In this document: positions 40,101 to 52,922 of the stretch, one piece after another
Layout: the number at the start of each line of letters is the position of its first letter
How positions within the stretch are numbered: position 1 is the stretch's first letter
DNA from: Pseudomonas mangrovi
GTDB taxonomy: Bacteria > Pseudomonadota > Gammaproteobacteria > Pseudomonadales > Pseudomonadaceae
Reading direction: 5' to 3'
Assembly: GCF_003052585.1 (NCBI RefSeq)
Contig: NZ_QASN01000007.1
Coordinates: 157,536-221,535 of the forward strand
Length of the DNA stretch: 64,000 bases
Notes under the pieces: model-generated
What the model was told of the DNA's origin: nothing
The model's database searches: none
The model's input: the letters and a program-made list of their open reading frames with translations, nothing else
Made by a program: the position numbers and the translations under genes

Positions 40101-40503
40101 TTGGGCCTTGCGGCCCAACCTACAGTAGGTTGGCGCCGAGCGTAGCAAGGCCCAAGGAGCGGCCTATCCCGCACCCGGCACCGATGGCGCAATGCGCTGT
40201 GCTTATGGCGTCCTCGGAAGATATGGGTGGATAAGGCTGCGCCGTTATCCACCCTACGGAGCTCGTGCAGTCGTAGGGTGGATTAGCCGCATGCGGCGTA
40301 ATCCACCACGCGGCATCCACGGTGTGACGGTCGTCCGCCAGGCGCTGCGTTTTTTCGCTGTGGTTTGGCCCCGAGCGGCGGCGCAATGCGCTTTGCTTAT
40401 TGCGCCTTACGACTGGTGGTGGATAAGGCCGGGCCGTTATCCACCCTACGGAGGCTCGGTGCTGGCGTAGGGTGGATTAGCCGCGAGCGGCGTAATCCGC
40501 CAG
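40101..40503. repeat. Block of palindromic repeats between the SDR pair and the monooxygenase gene
   Basis: This gene-free stretch holds a GTTGGGCCTTG/CAAGGCCCAA-type palindrome (40101-40153) and two direct copies (about 40183-40310 and 40382-40500) of a composite repeat. Each copy has GGCGCAATGCGCT, GGTGGATAAGGC paired with GCCGTTATCCACCCTACGGA, and CGTAGGGTGGATTAGCCGC paired with GCGGCGTAATCCACC. These are the same families as at 8651, 41456 and 54612. No protein-coding signal is seen. Confidence 0.8.
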
Positions 40504-40610
40504 GAAACACCGGGGAACAACGCAACCAGGTGGCGCGGAATTCGAACGGCACAGCCACACGCACTCATCCGCACGCTGATCTCCCATCCCGCTTCAAGGA
40601 AGGCTCGAAC

Positions 40611-40928
40611 ATGATTCTCGAAGTCGCATCACTGCAGGTCAGGCCGGGTCAGGAGAGCCAGTTCGAGGCGGCGTTCCTGCAGGCACAGAAAATCATCTCG
40701 GGCATGCCGGGTTTCGTCTCGCACCAGCTGCAGCGCTGCCTGGAGCGGCCTGACCAATACCTGCTGCTGGTGGTCTGGCAGAGCCTGGAGGATCACGAGG
40801 TGGGCTTCCGTGGTTCGGCCGAGTATCAGCAGTGGAAACGGCTGCTGCACCACTTCTACGAGCCCTTCCCCGAGGTACTGCACTACCGGACTGTCGAAGG
40901 TGCCTGCAGCGCTACCCAGGCCACCTGA
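40611..40928 (+). CDS. Antibiotic biosynthesis monooxygenase (ABM) domain protein
   Basis: The 105-residue protein shows the dimeric ferredoxin-like ABM pattern: MILEVASLQVRPGQESQFEAAFLQAQKIISGMPGFVSHQLQRCLERPDQYLLLVVWQSLEDHEVGFRGSAEYQQWKRLLHHFYEPFPEVLHY. Proteins of this fold act in small quinol oxidation, heme breakdown or unknown roles. AAGGA lies 12 bases upstream. It is an isolated gene flanked by repeats and converges with the GFA gene. Confidence 0.85.
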   Translation: MILEVASLQVRPGQESQFEAAFLQAQKIISGMPGFVSHQLQRCLERPDQYLLLVVWQSLEDHEVGFRGSAEYQQWKRLLHHFYEPFPEVLHYRTVEGACSATQAT

Positions 40929-40942
40929 GGCCCGGCGCCCGC

Positions 40943-41344
40943 TCAACCTGGCGGCATCTTGGCGAACTGCGGATGACCATCGCCAATGGTTTCCCATTCG
41001 GCCTTGGAGTCCACGTAGATGTGGTAGCGCTTGTTGCAGCTGATCGGCGTATCCAGTGTGCCCAGTCGCAGCCGCCGCACGCCCGGCAGATCATCACGGG
41101 CGCTGTAGATAGGACTGCCGCAGTGGCTGCAGAACACCCGCGCCTTGAGCGGGATCGCCCGATATTCCTTGAGCAGCTCCTCGCCCTGCACGAAACGCAG
41201 CCGCGCCGCATCCACCGGGCCGACCGGGACGTAGGCCGCACCCTGGGCCTTGCGGCACATGGAGCAGTGGCACATGGAGATCTCCTCGATCTCGCCGTCG
41301 TATTCATAGCGCACCCCACCACACAGGCAGCCGCCTTCGAGCAT
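40943..41344 (-). CDS. GFA family zinc-binding protein (CENP-V/Gfa fold)
   Basis: The 133-residue protein has the GFA metal pattern: CLC at 6-8, CHCSMC at 25-30 and FCSHCG at 71-76, each a conserved zinc-site position. The founding member was proposed to bind S-hydroxymethylglutathione, but activity is not shown for most members. It converges with the ABM gene with 14 bases between stops. Confidence 0.87.
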   Translation of the reverse strand: MLEGGCLCGGVRYEYDGEIEEISMCHCSMCRKAQGAAYVPVGPVDAARLRFVQGEELLKEYRAIPLKARVFCSHCGSPIYSARDDLPGVRRLRLGTLDTPISCNKRYHIYVDSKAEWETIGDGHPQFAKMPPG

Positions 41345-41455
41345 CCTTCTTCTCCCGTACCGACGGCCAGGGTGGCCGCGCAGCGAAAGAGCTTAGGTGG
41401 ATTGCGGAGGTTGGTGGCGGACTCCCATCACAGCTGCAAATGCGGCATGGCTACC

Positions 41456-41575
41456 GTAGGTTGGCGCCGAGCGCAGCGAGGCCCAACGACTCGCACCGAT
41501 GGCGCAATGCGCCTCGCTTATTGCGCCCTACGACTGCTGGTGGATAAGGCTGCGCCGTTATCCACGCTAGGCGCA
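41456..41575. repeat. Palindromic intergenic repeats between GFA and CvfB genes
   Basis: GTAGGTTGGCGCCGAGCGCA with GCGAGGCCCAACG (41456-41491), GGCGCAATGCGCC with TATTGCGCCCTACGA (about 41500-41533), and GGTGGATAAGGC paired with GCCGTTATCCACGCTAGGCG (41540-41575) repeat the order seen at 40101-40260. The cvfB stop follows immediately at 41590. The block is direct evidence of duplication or spreading of the composite repeat in this region. Confidence 0.8.
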
Positions 41576-41589
41576 GTGAGCGGGGTGGA

Positions 41590-42429
41590 TCACTCCGCCA
41601 GTTCGATGCCATCCGCGAGGATGCGGATGCGGCCCTGCTTGTAGAGCCCGCCGATGGCCTTCTTGAAGTTGCCCTTGCTGACGCCGAACAGCCGCACGAT
41701 CTCCTCCGGCGAGCTCTTGTCGCTCAGCGGCAGGCTGCCGCCGGCTTCGCGCAGGCGCGCCAGGATCTGTTCGGCCAGGCTGCCGGCGGCCTGCTGACCG
41801 ACCGGTTGTAGGCTCAGGCTGATCTTGCCGTCGGCGCGCACCTCGCGGATGTAGCCCTTCTCCTGCATGCCCGGGCGGAGGAACTTGAACACCTCGTTCT
41901 TGTGGATCAGCCCCCAGTGGCGGCCTTCGATGATCGCCTTGAAGCCGAGGTCGGTCGGCTCGACCACCAGCAGATCGACTTCCTGGCCGACGCGGTAGCT
42001 GGCCGGCTCGCGGTCCAGGTAGCGATCCAGCCGCGCGGTGGCGGTGATGCGTCGGCTGCGCTGGTCGAGAAAGACGTGCACCACGCAGTAATCGCCAACC
42101 TGCAGCGGGCGCTTCTCTTCCGAATGCGGCAACAGCAGGTCCTTGGGCAGGCCCCAGTCGAGGAACAGGCCGATGCGGTTGATATCCAGCACCTTGAGGC
42201 TGGCGAAGCCACCGACCTGGACCTTGGGCTTGAGCGTGGTGGCGATCAGCTTGTCCTCGCTGTCGTAGTAGACGAAGACGTTCAGCCAGTCTTCCACCTC
42301 GCTCGGCGCATCCTTGGGGATGTAGCGTTTCGGCAGCAGGATCTCGCCGTCCGCACCGCCATCCAGGTAGAGGCCGAAGTCGGTGTGCTTCACCACCTGC
42401 AGCGAGTTCATTCGTCCGATCAGTGCCAT
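41590..42429 (-). CDS. CvfB-type S1 RNA-binding protein
   Basis: The 279-residue protein (MALIGRMNSLQVVKHTDFGLYLDGGADGEILLPKRYIP) has three S1-like barrels followed by a winged-helix domain (EEIVRLFGVSKGNFKKAIGGLYKQGRIRI), the CvfB layout. CvfB binds RNA and in Staphylococcus affects virulence-factor expression. Its role in Pseudomonas is not settled. ATG 42429 has GGTGAG upstream. The upstream neighbour on this strand is the large STAND gene. Confidence 0.9.
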   Translation of the reverse strand: MALIGRMNSLQVVKHTDFGLYLDGGADGEILLPKRYIPKDAPSEVEDWLNVFVYYDSEDKLIATTLKPKVQVGGFASLKVLDINRIGLFLDWGLPKDLLLPHSEEKRPLQVGDYCVVHVFLDQRSRRITATARLDRYLDREPASYRVGQEVDLLVVEPTDLGFKAIIEGRHWGLIHKNEVFKFLRPGMQEKGYIREVRADGKISLSLQPVGQQAAGSLAEQILARLREAGGSLPLSDKSSPEEIVRLFGVSKGNFKKAIGGLYKQGRIRILADGIELAE

Positions 42430-42702
42430 CTGTCTCACCCGTCGCGCGGCTGCCCGCTGGCAGCATCAATTGAATGCAGAAACGAACAGGGCGCCACACC
42501 GGCGCCCTGCAGATCAACTCTATTACCAATAGGCACTTACAGGCCATTAAATCCGTAGTTTTAAAACCCCTGAAATCATAATCATGAAAGGTCAGAGTCT
42601 CTCTCAAGGGTTTTTATCGCTAAGAGCTACGTCCTCTAGGGCAGTGCCGGTATGACACTAACGCATCAATACGGCGAAGATGCCGCAGCGGAAACGGGCC
42701 AC
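42430..42702. other. Gap between CvfB gene and STAND gene, with a GC hairpin and an AT-rich junction
   Basis: From the CvfB start, 42430-42510 contains a GC hairpin (AGGGCGCCACACCGGCGCCCT) and looks like the native leader. From about 42515 to 42640 the DNA becomes AT-rich (TAAATCCGTAGTTTTAAAAC; CAAGGGTTTTTATCGC) and remains less GC-rich into the STAND gene. No ORF, integrase or direct repeat marking an insertion was found. The promoter of cvfB should be here. Confidence 0.5.
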
Positions 42703-45700
42703 TCAACGGCGCAAAGCAAATTCTGCAGCGTCCTCTGCGCCATAAACCTCAGCGTCAAGCAGGTGCTCGTAGATCGTCATCGCACGAGTTTTGATCTCTA
42801 TTGGTGAGCGCTGAAGTGCAATCACAAGCCCTATAAATTCGCCGTCGTACCCTCCAACGTTTCTTTCGGGCGATGTAGGTGCAAGCTCAGTTGCAGCCTC
42901 TGCGATCTCAAGCACCAGCATCTCAAAGCCTGGATAAAGCAACAGGTGCTGAAGCGGGCGTACAAACAGCCGCCCCATCGACTCTCTAAGCAGATCATTA
43001 TTTACTGCAACAGCGGCCAGCAAGGCACGCGTCATCTCGTCAGGAGGCAATCGCTCGCCACGATCGACCGCTGTAGACAGAGCATGAGCCTCGAACCCGC
43101 TGACAGTGTTGGCGACAGAAATGAGGTAGGCATGCGAGCGGCTTCGAATATCGAGATCAAGTTCACTCCACCCCGCAGCCGCCGCAAATAGCACGCCAGA
43201 CCTGGCAAAAATATCATTCCTGGCCATCACCGCTTCGACTATCTCGCCCATACCACAAGAAGCAGCACTATCGACAATCACGCTAGCAGCAGAGAACTCA
43301 CCACCGATCTGCCTAAGCTTTTGATCGCTATGACTGAGCCAGAAGTTGACAATCTCCTGCTGTAGGCTCGTATGCATGCGAACGCGTAGGCGCCACAACG
43401 ACTGAACTACAGCTGCATCTTCAAACGCCGCCGGAAACCTCCGCCAGATCGCATCAATCAGCTCGCCCACTCTTGCGGCGTCCGCCCACCAGAGTTCATG
43501 CGACCTGAACATTAGGATGGCGCTCCAAACCTCGGGGTCTTCAGGATGCGCAACGTGTAGTTCCAACTCCGCGAGCCAACCATCACAATCCACGCCGTCA
43601 CGGTGGACATATCCCGCTGCGATCGCTGACAGCAGCGTGAAATTGCGCTGAGGAAGAAAATGCATCCCGCCGCCCCGGCCAAATAGCATGGCCTCAGGGC
43701 GTTGATCTGGCTTCTCATTCCGCTCACGATTGGATTTTTTTAGCTCGGCATGACGTACTGTTTCTGCAGCCAATACATTGGGGTCGCGCTGCAGCCACCC
43801 CCTGAGCAACTCGATGTCACGCTCCTCAAGACCTTTCAGACGTTTAGCGAGCTCCTCCATGGCGCTGGCAACATCGTAGCGAAAGCTAGTCGATGAAAAC
43901 CCACGGGATTGGGAGTCCCAGATCAAAGCCTTCAGTGCTTGAGCGTCAACTGCCTCAACCGCCGACAACTCCCTAATCGCAGCGGCCGTAACCTGCTCGT
44001 GCAGACCCGGTTGTAAACGCGGGATGATACGAAGAGCACGATCTGGGAACGACTTTGAAAATGCGGCAAAAGCCCGAGACAACTCAGTAACACCGCCCTT
44101 TAGCCAATGCTTCGGATGCTCATGGCGACCAGCGTGATCGTTGACTGCATTGAGCATTTTGATAATCGCGTCGTCATTTGCTTTGGCCATCTGATCATGG
44201 CCCATGGGGGACTCAACCATCCGCGCCAGCATCCGACCTCGGTGCTTTGTTTGCAGTGTGGGCTGTTCGACCTTCCACTCCTCAACTTGCCTACGACGAC
44301 GAGCCGTCAGCACTTGAACTGGCAACTCGGCAAGCAATCGCAATCTCCGCTCATCAGACCAACGAAGCAACTTCCTTCGCTGTGCAGGATCTCGCTCTTC
44401 CTGTAGGTCTTCCTTCCAAGGCTCCCATGACTCGATATAGTCACGAATTTGCTCAACATCTCCAGGGGAGAGGTAAGGAATAATCAAGCCGATCAGATTG
44501 CTTGATGACCAGCCACAGATCATCTGACCAACACCGTCTTCATCGTCGAACGTGTCGCTACCTAGATGAAGACGCCGCTGATCGGCCAAGAGAAACGCGA
44601 GCGCATACTCAGCAAATACAGCCGAGTTCGCCGCCAGGGTGTCGGCCACTAGCGACTGAACCTCATCAATTTCTACAGCAACAAAAGTCGCAAGCAAGGC
44701 GCGCACACCTAGCGGATCAGAAACTGCTGACTCTTCGAGCACACTCCGCAGAAGCTGCGTCAAGTGCCCCTCGCCATCGTCATATTTCCAATCGTATGGA
44801 ACAGATATCGATTGCGGATACCGATGCCCGGGCCGGCCATCACCAACCTCTCGCGACACCACCCCGACAAACCAGGGCAAGAGCCGTTCGGCGCAATAGA
44901 GCGGTGCGGCTGCCGCAATCTTTTCAACACCATAAACCCTGATGCCGTTGTGCCGATCCTCAGGCTGCAACTCAGCCCAAAATGAGATGAGATCCAAAGC
45001 AACTCGGGTATTGCCGTTCTCATGCAAAGTCTTGGCGTAATGGGATATCGCCCAATCTGTCAACTTCGTACGATTAAAGATCTTACGGACATGGGCGATT
45101 GCACGGTCGGTCGCAATACCAGAACGTTCAAAGAGACTAAACACGTCTCCGTCATGTGAGGCATCCGACCAATAGCGGTCGACCAGATCCATAACTTGGC
45201 TTGAGTCCTCAGCAGCTTCTCGAACGAGCAGCATGGTCGCATTCCAGCGATGCTTTTCATCCTGCAGAAGAAAAGGCAGGAGCGGCAGCAAGCCTGATCT
45301 CCAGCACGGCCATCTTATGGCTACCTGCCTGAATGCCCGATTCGCAAGTGCATAATCGTTACGCGCCATCCAGTCGACCCAAGCAATGTCACTTGCGCTC
45401 GGATCATCAGAGCTCGCCAAATAATCGGCCACAAGATGGCGCAAATGCCTGCGTGTCTTGAAGTTTGGTAGCAACAAGCGGATAGCCATCTCATAGGACG
45501 CCATATCAACCCTTCGCATGTGCTCAAGGCCGCGCAAGATTGTTCCCCGTGCAAACAACCCTTCTTGGCGACTCCACGCGTAATCAGCTAGCCCTTCTGC
45601 GGTTCGGAGTGTCTTAGCCTGGAAATCATCGAGCCACGACTGATGGCTGAAGCCGATGCTGGCATCCTCGCGGATAACAATGCCAATCGACTCGGACCAA

Positions 45701-47322
45701 CGCAGCATCTCGCTGTAGTCCGGTTCATAGTGAGCCGCCGGCCGCCAGAGGCTCTCATGCTGTGTCATGTCAGCTGCAAGCTTGCGCAAGAACGCTATAC
45801 ACGAAGCCCGCTCTGCCCCTACGGGTAGTTTCTTGTCGAGCCATCGATCAAGTAGGTTTGCTGCCGTCAGATCTGCGGGATTCAAGCCAGATTTGGCAAG
45901 ATCGACGTATATACCGAGAGCAAAAGGCGTACGCAGCGTCTCTTTAAGACTATCGGGCGCCACTGTAGCGTCGATACCGAGCTCACCGAGCAGTGCGGAT
46001 ATCCGCTCGAACGGAGGCAAGGTAAGTAGTAACTCATCCGCATCAAGCAGCCTAAACCGAGCGTCGAACTTTGACTCAAATGGTCGCGAAGAAACGATGA
46101 CATGAATGGGGAGCTTATTGCCTTCTTGACCTTTCTCCTCCTGAAGCCGCGACGCAAGGCGCAGTAAGACCTGCATGCGCTGTGAACTCTGGTCCATCAC
46201 TTCACTGACAGCGTCAAGCTGATCGATGATCAGCACAACCGGGGCTTCATCCGCCAGTGAGAGAAGTTCCTGCTCGATATCACCTGACATGCCAAGATCG
46301 CGAGCGAGATCCACGAAATCCACAATATCTGGACTAAGCATGTCGGCCTTTATTGCCAGCACAATCTGGCCGCGCGCTTTGAGGGCACAATACAGTTCAG
46401 CAAGAAGTGCTGACTTCCCAGTCCCTGCTCCTCCGACGACCAGCGTGGAGCCTGCAGGATGCCGATTGATCCGCTGGATCAGATCGTCGAACTCTGGTCG
46501 CTCTATATGCTGCCCCCAAATCATTTGAGGCCAGTCGGCCAGACCGCGTGACCCGCGCGTAATGTCTTCCTCAACATCAGCCCTGGTGAACGTCTGCGTG
46601 CTCTTTGAAACAAAACCGACTGCAGCGAACCGAGCCTCAATCATGGCCTCAGCATCCTTTACAGCCACGACAAGTTGAACTTTGAAAAACCGCTGACGGA
46701 CAGCAGGGATGCGCTCCAGTAACGCGTCGAGGTCGATCGGCCTAAGAAGCTCATATTTCAGGCTCTTCAAGGCCGTCCTGATGCCTGGCAAGACAGCCTC
46801 GATCTTCAGCATCGAGAACGCTTCATACTTTTTAATGACATCGGCAACCAGACCTGACAGCTCTGCTTCATTGGCAGCCAGCCAAGTCTGTGGCGCATCG
46901 AAAAAATCGGTTGTAGTGCTGGCAGGATCCGAAGCAAGGGCAAGAATAAATCGGAAACCGGCCGGGTCCGGCATAAGCTTCGGCTCAAGCACAACATTTA
47001 GAAGGAACTTTATTACCTCACGGAGCGTGTCCGGCCGGGTGAAACCAGCCTTAACCTTTTTGCACTGAATAAACCCAACTGGCCGTTCATCCTTCGTGAG
47101 CCAAACATCCCGTCCTTGGTCAGCTCCCGTGACCATCAGACGAACATTGCTGTACCAAGGCAACTCAGGCGCGTGCCCTTTGTAGATGCTGTACAGGAGG
47201 AGTTCAAAATCAGCATCCGAGAGCGCAAGGTAATTTGCCCTATCCGGCCCTACGCGTCCCTCGTCCACAGCTTCGACTTGAGCATATGCAGCATTAATCT
47301 CGTCAGCTGTTAAGAGTTCCAT
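42703..47322 (-). CDS. Avs-like STAND NTPase with N-terminal Mrr-like nuclease (candidate antiphage sensor)
   Basis: The 1539-residue protein has three parts. Residues ~30-130 resemble a PD-(D/E)xK nuclease of the Mrr type: Glu40 in DFELLLYSI, GADQGRDVWL with Asp68 and Asp72, and GFIQCKKVK with Gln86 and Lys88. Residues ~270-560 form a STAND/NACHT-like NTPase: Walker A GGAGTGKS at 297-304, Walker B VVLIIDQLDAVS at 362-373, and SSRP at 411-414. The remaining ~950 residues are helical repeats with no second enzyme motif. That is the layout of Avs proteins (Avs4-like, Mrr-STAND), which bind conserved phage proteins and then cut DNA. The gene is AT-richer than its neighbours (one sampled 60-base line is 50% GC, versus 67% in guaA). 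It is flanked by core genes and has no partner gene. GGAAGA precedes the ATG. Confidence 0.8.
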   Translation of the reverse strand: MELLTADEINAAYAQVEAVDEGRVGPDRANYLALSDADFELLLYSIYKGHAPELPWYSNVRLMVTGADQGRDVWLTKDERPVGFIQCKKVKAGFTRPDTLREVIKFLLNVVLEPKLMPDPAGFRFILALASDPASTTTDFFDAPQTWLAANEAELSGLVADVIKKYEAFSMLKIEAVLPGIRTALKSLKYELLRPIDLDALLERIPAVRQRFFKVQLVVAVKDAEAMIEARFAAVGFVSKSTQTFTRADVEEDITRGSRGLADWPQMIWGQHIERPEFDDLIQRINRHPAGSTLVVGGAGTGKSALLAELYCALKARGQIVLAIKADMLSPDIVDFVDLARDLGMSGDIEQELLSLADEAPVVLIIDQLDAVSEVMDQSSQRMQVLLRLASRLQEEKGQEGNKLPIHVIVSSRPFESKFDARFRLLDADELLLTLPPFERISALLGELGIDATVAPDSLKETLRTPFALGIYVDLAKSGLNPADLTAANLLDRWLDKKLPVGAERASCIAFLRKLAADMTQHESLWRPAAHYEPDYSEMLRWSESIGIVIREDASIGFSHQSWLDDFQAKTLRTAEGLADYAWSRQEGLFARGTILRGLEHMRRVDMASYEMAIRLLLPNFKTRRHLRHLVADYLASSDDPSASDIAWVDWMARNDYALANRAFRQVAIRWPCWRSGLLPLLPFLLQDEKHRWNATMLLVREAAEDSSQVMDLVDRYWSDASHDGDVFSLFERSGIATDRAIAHVRKIFNRTKLTDWAISHYAKTLHENGNTRVALDLISFWAELQPEDRHNGIRVYGVEKIAAAAPLYCAERLLPWFVGVVSREVGDGRPGHRYPQSISVPYDWKYDDGEGHLTQLLRSVLEESAVSDPLGVRALLATFVAVEIDEVQSLVADTLAANSAVFAEYALAFLLADQRRLHLGSDTFDDEDGVGQMICGWSSSNLIGLIIPYLSPGDVEQIRDYIESWEPWKEDLQEERDPAQRRKLLRWSDERRLRLLAELPVQVLTARRRRQVEEWKVEQPTLQTKHRGRMLARMVESPMGHDQMAKANDDAIIKMLNAVNDHAGRHEHPKHWLKGGVTELSRAFAAFSKSFPDRALRIIPRLQPGLHEQVTAAAIRELSAVEAVDAQALKALIWDSQSRGFSSTSFRYDVASAMEELAKRLKGLEERDIELLRGWLQRDPNVLAAETVRHAELKKSNRERNEKPDQRPEAMLFGRGGGMHFLPQRNFTLLSAIAAGYVHRDGVDCDGWLAELELHVAHPEDPEVWSAILMFRSHELWWADAARVGELIDAIWRRFPAAFEDAAVVQSLWRLRVRMHTSLQQEIVNFWLSHSDQKLRQIGGEFSAASVIVDSAASCGMGEIVEAVMARNDIFARSGVLFAAAAGWSELDLDIRSRSHAYLISVANTVSGFEAHALSTAVDRGERLPPDEMTRALLAAVAVNNDLLRESMGRLFVRPLQHLLLYPGFEMLVLEIAEAATELAPTSPERNVGGYDGEFIGLVIALQRSPIEIKTRAMTIYEHLLDAEVYGAEDAAEFALRR

Positions 47323-47422
47323 TCAGGTCTTCCATGTTTGACGATCTCCAGCCACCTACAGATAGCTGCCACTACCGCTGTACGATTGTTTCACCAACGA
47401 GAATACGCCATTAGCGCAGGCA

Positions 47423-47446
47423 TGAAAAAACCGGCCGAAGCCGGTT
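47423..47446 (-). terminator. Rho-independent terminator of guaA
   Basis: A hairpin AACCGGC / GCCGGTT (47429-47435 and 47440-47446) with a TTCG loop is followed leftward by TTTTTT. It lies about 20 bases after the guaA stop and isolates guaA from the STAND gene, whose own promoter must lie in 47323-47422. I see no strong sigma-70 boxes there. Confidence 0.9.
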
Positions 47447-47467
47447 CTTTCATTCACCCCCGAAGGA

Positions 47468-49048
47468 TCACTCCCACTCGATGGTGGCAGGCGGCTTGCT
47501 CGACACGTCGTAGGTAACGCGGGAGATGCCTTCGATCTCGTTGATGATGCGGTTGGAGACCTTCTCCAGCAGTTCGTAGGGCAGGTGCGCCCAGCGTGCG
47601 GTCATGAAGTCGATGGTTTCTACCGCACGCAGCGCGACGACCCAGGCGTAGCGGCGACCGTCGCCGACCACACCCACCGACTTCACCGGCTGGAACACCA
47701 CGAAGGCCTGGCTGGTCTTGTGGTACCAGTCGAAGTTGCGCAGCTCCTCGATGAAGATGTGGTCGGCGCGACGCAGCAGGTCGGCGTACTCCTTCTTCAC
47801 CTCGCCGAGGATGCGTACACCGAGACCCGGACCGGGGAACGGGTGGCGGTAGACCATGTCGTAGGGCAGGCCCAGCTCCAGGCCGATCTTGCGCACCTCG
47901 TCCTTGAACAGCTCGCGCAGCGGCTCGACCAGCTTGAGGTTCATCTCCTCCGGCAGGCCACCAACGTTGTGGTGGCTCTTGATCACGTGGGCCTTGCCGG
48001 TCTTGGCGCCGGCCGACTCGATCACGTCCGGGTAGATGGTGCCCTGGGCGAGGAACTGGATGTTGGGCAGCTTGCTGGCCTGGGCATCGAACACGTCGAT
48101 GAAGGTGCGCCCGATAATCTTGCGCTTCTTCTCCGGGTCCGCCTCGCCTTCGAGGTTGGTGAGAAACTGCTCCTCGGCGTCGGCGCGGATCACCTTGACG
48201 CCCATGTTCTCGGCGAACATGGCCATCACCTGGTCGCCTTCGTGCAGGCGCAGCAGGCCGTTGTCGACGAACACGCAGGTCAGCTGGTCGCCGATGGCGC
48301 GGTGCAGCAGGGCTGCGACCACCGAAGAGTCGACGCCGCCGGACAGGCCGAGCAGCACGTTGGCATCACCGACCTGGGCGCGCACGTTGGCGATGGCGTC
48401 CTCGACGATGTTGCTCGGCGTCCACAGCGCCTCGCAGCCACAGATGTCGAGGATGAAGCGCGAAAGGATGCGACCGCCCTGGCGGGTGTGGGTCACTTCC
48501 GGATGGAACTGCACGCCGTAGTAGCCGCGGGTGTCATCGGCCATGGCGGCGATCGGGCAGCTCGGAGTGCTGGCGAGAATATGGAAGCCGGCCGGAATTT
48601 CGGTGACCTTGTCGCCATGGCTCATCCAGACATCGAGGCCAAGCACGCCGTCGGCGTCGACATGGTCCTCGATGCCATCGAGCAGGCGGCTCTTGCCGAC
48701 CACGTCGACGCGGGCATAGCCGAATTCGCGCACGTCGGAACCCTGCACCCGGCCACCGAGCTGCTCGCTCATGGTCTGCATGCCGTAGCAGATGCCGAAC
48801 AGCGGCACGCCCAGGTCGAACACCGCCTGCGGCGCACGCGGGCTGTCCGCCTCATGCACCGATTCCGGGCCACCGGCAAGGATGATGCCGCGCGGAGCGA
48901 AGGCGCGGATGTCTTCCTCGCTCATGTCCCACGGATGCAGCTCGCAATACACCCCGATCTCGCGCACGCGGCGGGCGATCAGCTGGGTGTACTGCGAACC
49001 GAAATCGAGGATCAGGATGCGGTGGGCGTGGATGTCAGGATGAGCCAT
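47468..49048 (-). CDS. guaA: GMP synthase (glutamine-hydrolysing)
   Basis: GuaA aminates XMP to GMP. The 526-residue protein has the class I glutaminase ([11 protein letters not shown], Cys87), the ATP-pyrophosphatase P-loop GLSGGVDSS, and the C-terminal dimerisation domain ending in [11 protein letters not shown]. Length and domains are normal. It is transcribed after guaB, but the 261-bp gap contains a hairpin (49083-49102, GGGGCC / GGCCCC) and the inverted-repeat element B, so co-transcription is not assured. Confidence 0.98.
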   Translation of the reverse strand: MAHPDIHAHRILILDFGSQYTQLIARRVREIGVYCELHPWDMSEEDIRAFAPRGIILAGGPESVHEADSPRAPQAVFDLGVPLFGICYGMQTMSEQLGGRVQGSDVREFGYARVDVVGKSRLLDGIEDHVDADGVLGLDVWMSHGDKVTEIPAGFHILASTPSCPIAAMADDTRGYYGVQFHPEVTHTRQGGRILSRFILDICGCEALWTPSNIVEDAIANVRAQVGDANVLLGLSGGVDSSVVAALLHRAIGDQLTCVFVDNGLLRLHEGDQVMAMFAENMGVKVIRADAEEQFLTNLEGEADPEKKRKIIGRTFIDVFDAQASKLPNIQFLAQGTIYPDVIESAGAKTGKAHVIKSHHNVGGLPEEMNLKLVEPLRELFKDEVRKIGLELGLPYDMVYRHPFPGPGLGVRILGEVKKEYADLLRRADHIFIEELRNFDWYHKTSQAFVVFQPVKSVGVVGDGRRYAWVVALRAVETIDFMTARWAHLPYELLEKVSNRIINEIEGISRVTYDVSSKPPATIEWE

Positions 49049-49168
49049 GTGGGCATCTCTCGTGGGTAGTCACAAATGACAAGGGGCCGAATCGGCGGCC
49101 CCGCGTCCATCAAACTTTACAGACCGACTGACCGGGACGCCGGCCACCGGAGCAAGCCATCGACGGGC

Positions 49169-49309
49169 AAAAATCGATTTGCCACGTCGCGAGCGAAGAA
49201 GAGGCAAGGCGGAAGGAGGCGAGAAAGCGCAGTTGGCGTATGGCCAATGAGCATTTCGAGTCTCCTTCCAACGCCGCCTGTTCGAGCGCAGCAGCGGCAA
49301 ATCGATTTT

Positions 49310-49310
<1 letters not shown>
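49169..49310. mobile_element. MITE-like element B with 15-bp perfect terminal inverted repeats
   Basis: AAAAATCGATTTGCC (49169-49183) is the exact reverse complement of GGCAAATCGATTTTT (49296-49310). The 142-bp element lies between guaB and guaA and its right end overlaps the first base of the guaB stop codon on the minus strand. The internal segment GAGAAAGCGC, CGTATGGCCAATGAGCATTTCG matches element A (6033-6183). There is no coding capacity. Confidence 0.72.
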
Positions 49311-52908
<3,598 letters not shown>

Positions 52909-52922
52909 CAGGACAGACACCC

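Noticed and set aside
47323..47467. A second small gene or toxin/antitoxin partner upstream of the STAND gene
   Set aside because: No ORF with a ribosome-binding site fits between the STAND start and guaA; the space holds the guaA terminator and presumably a promoter.
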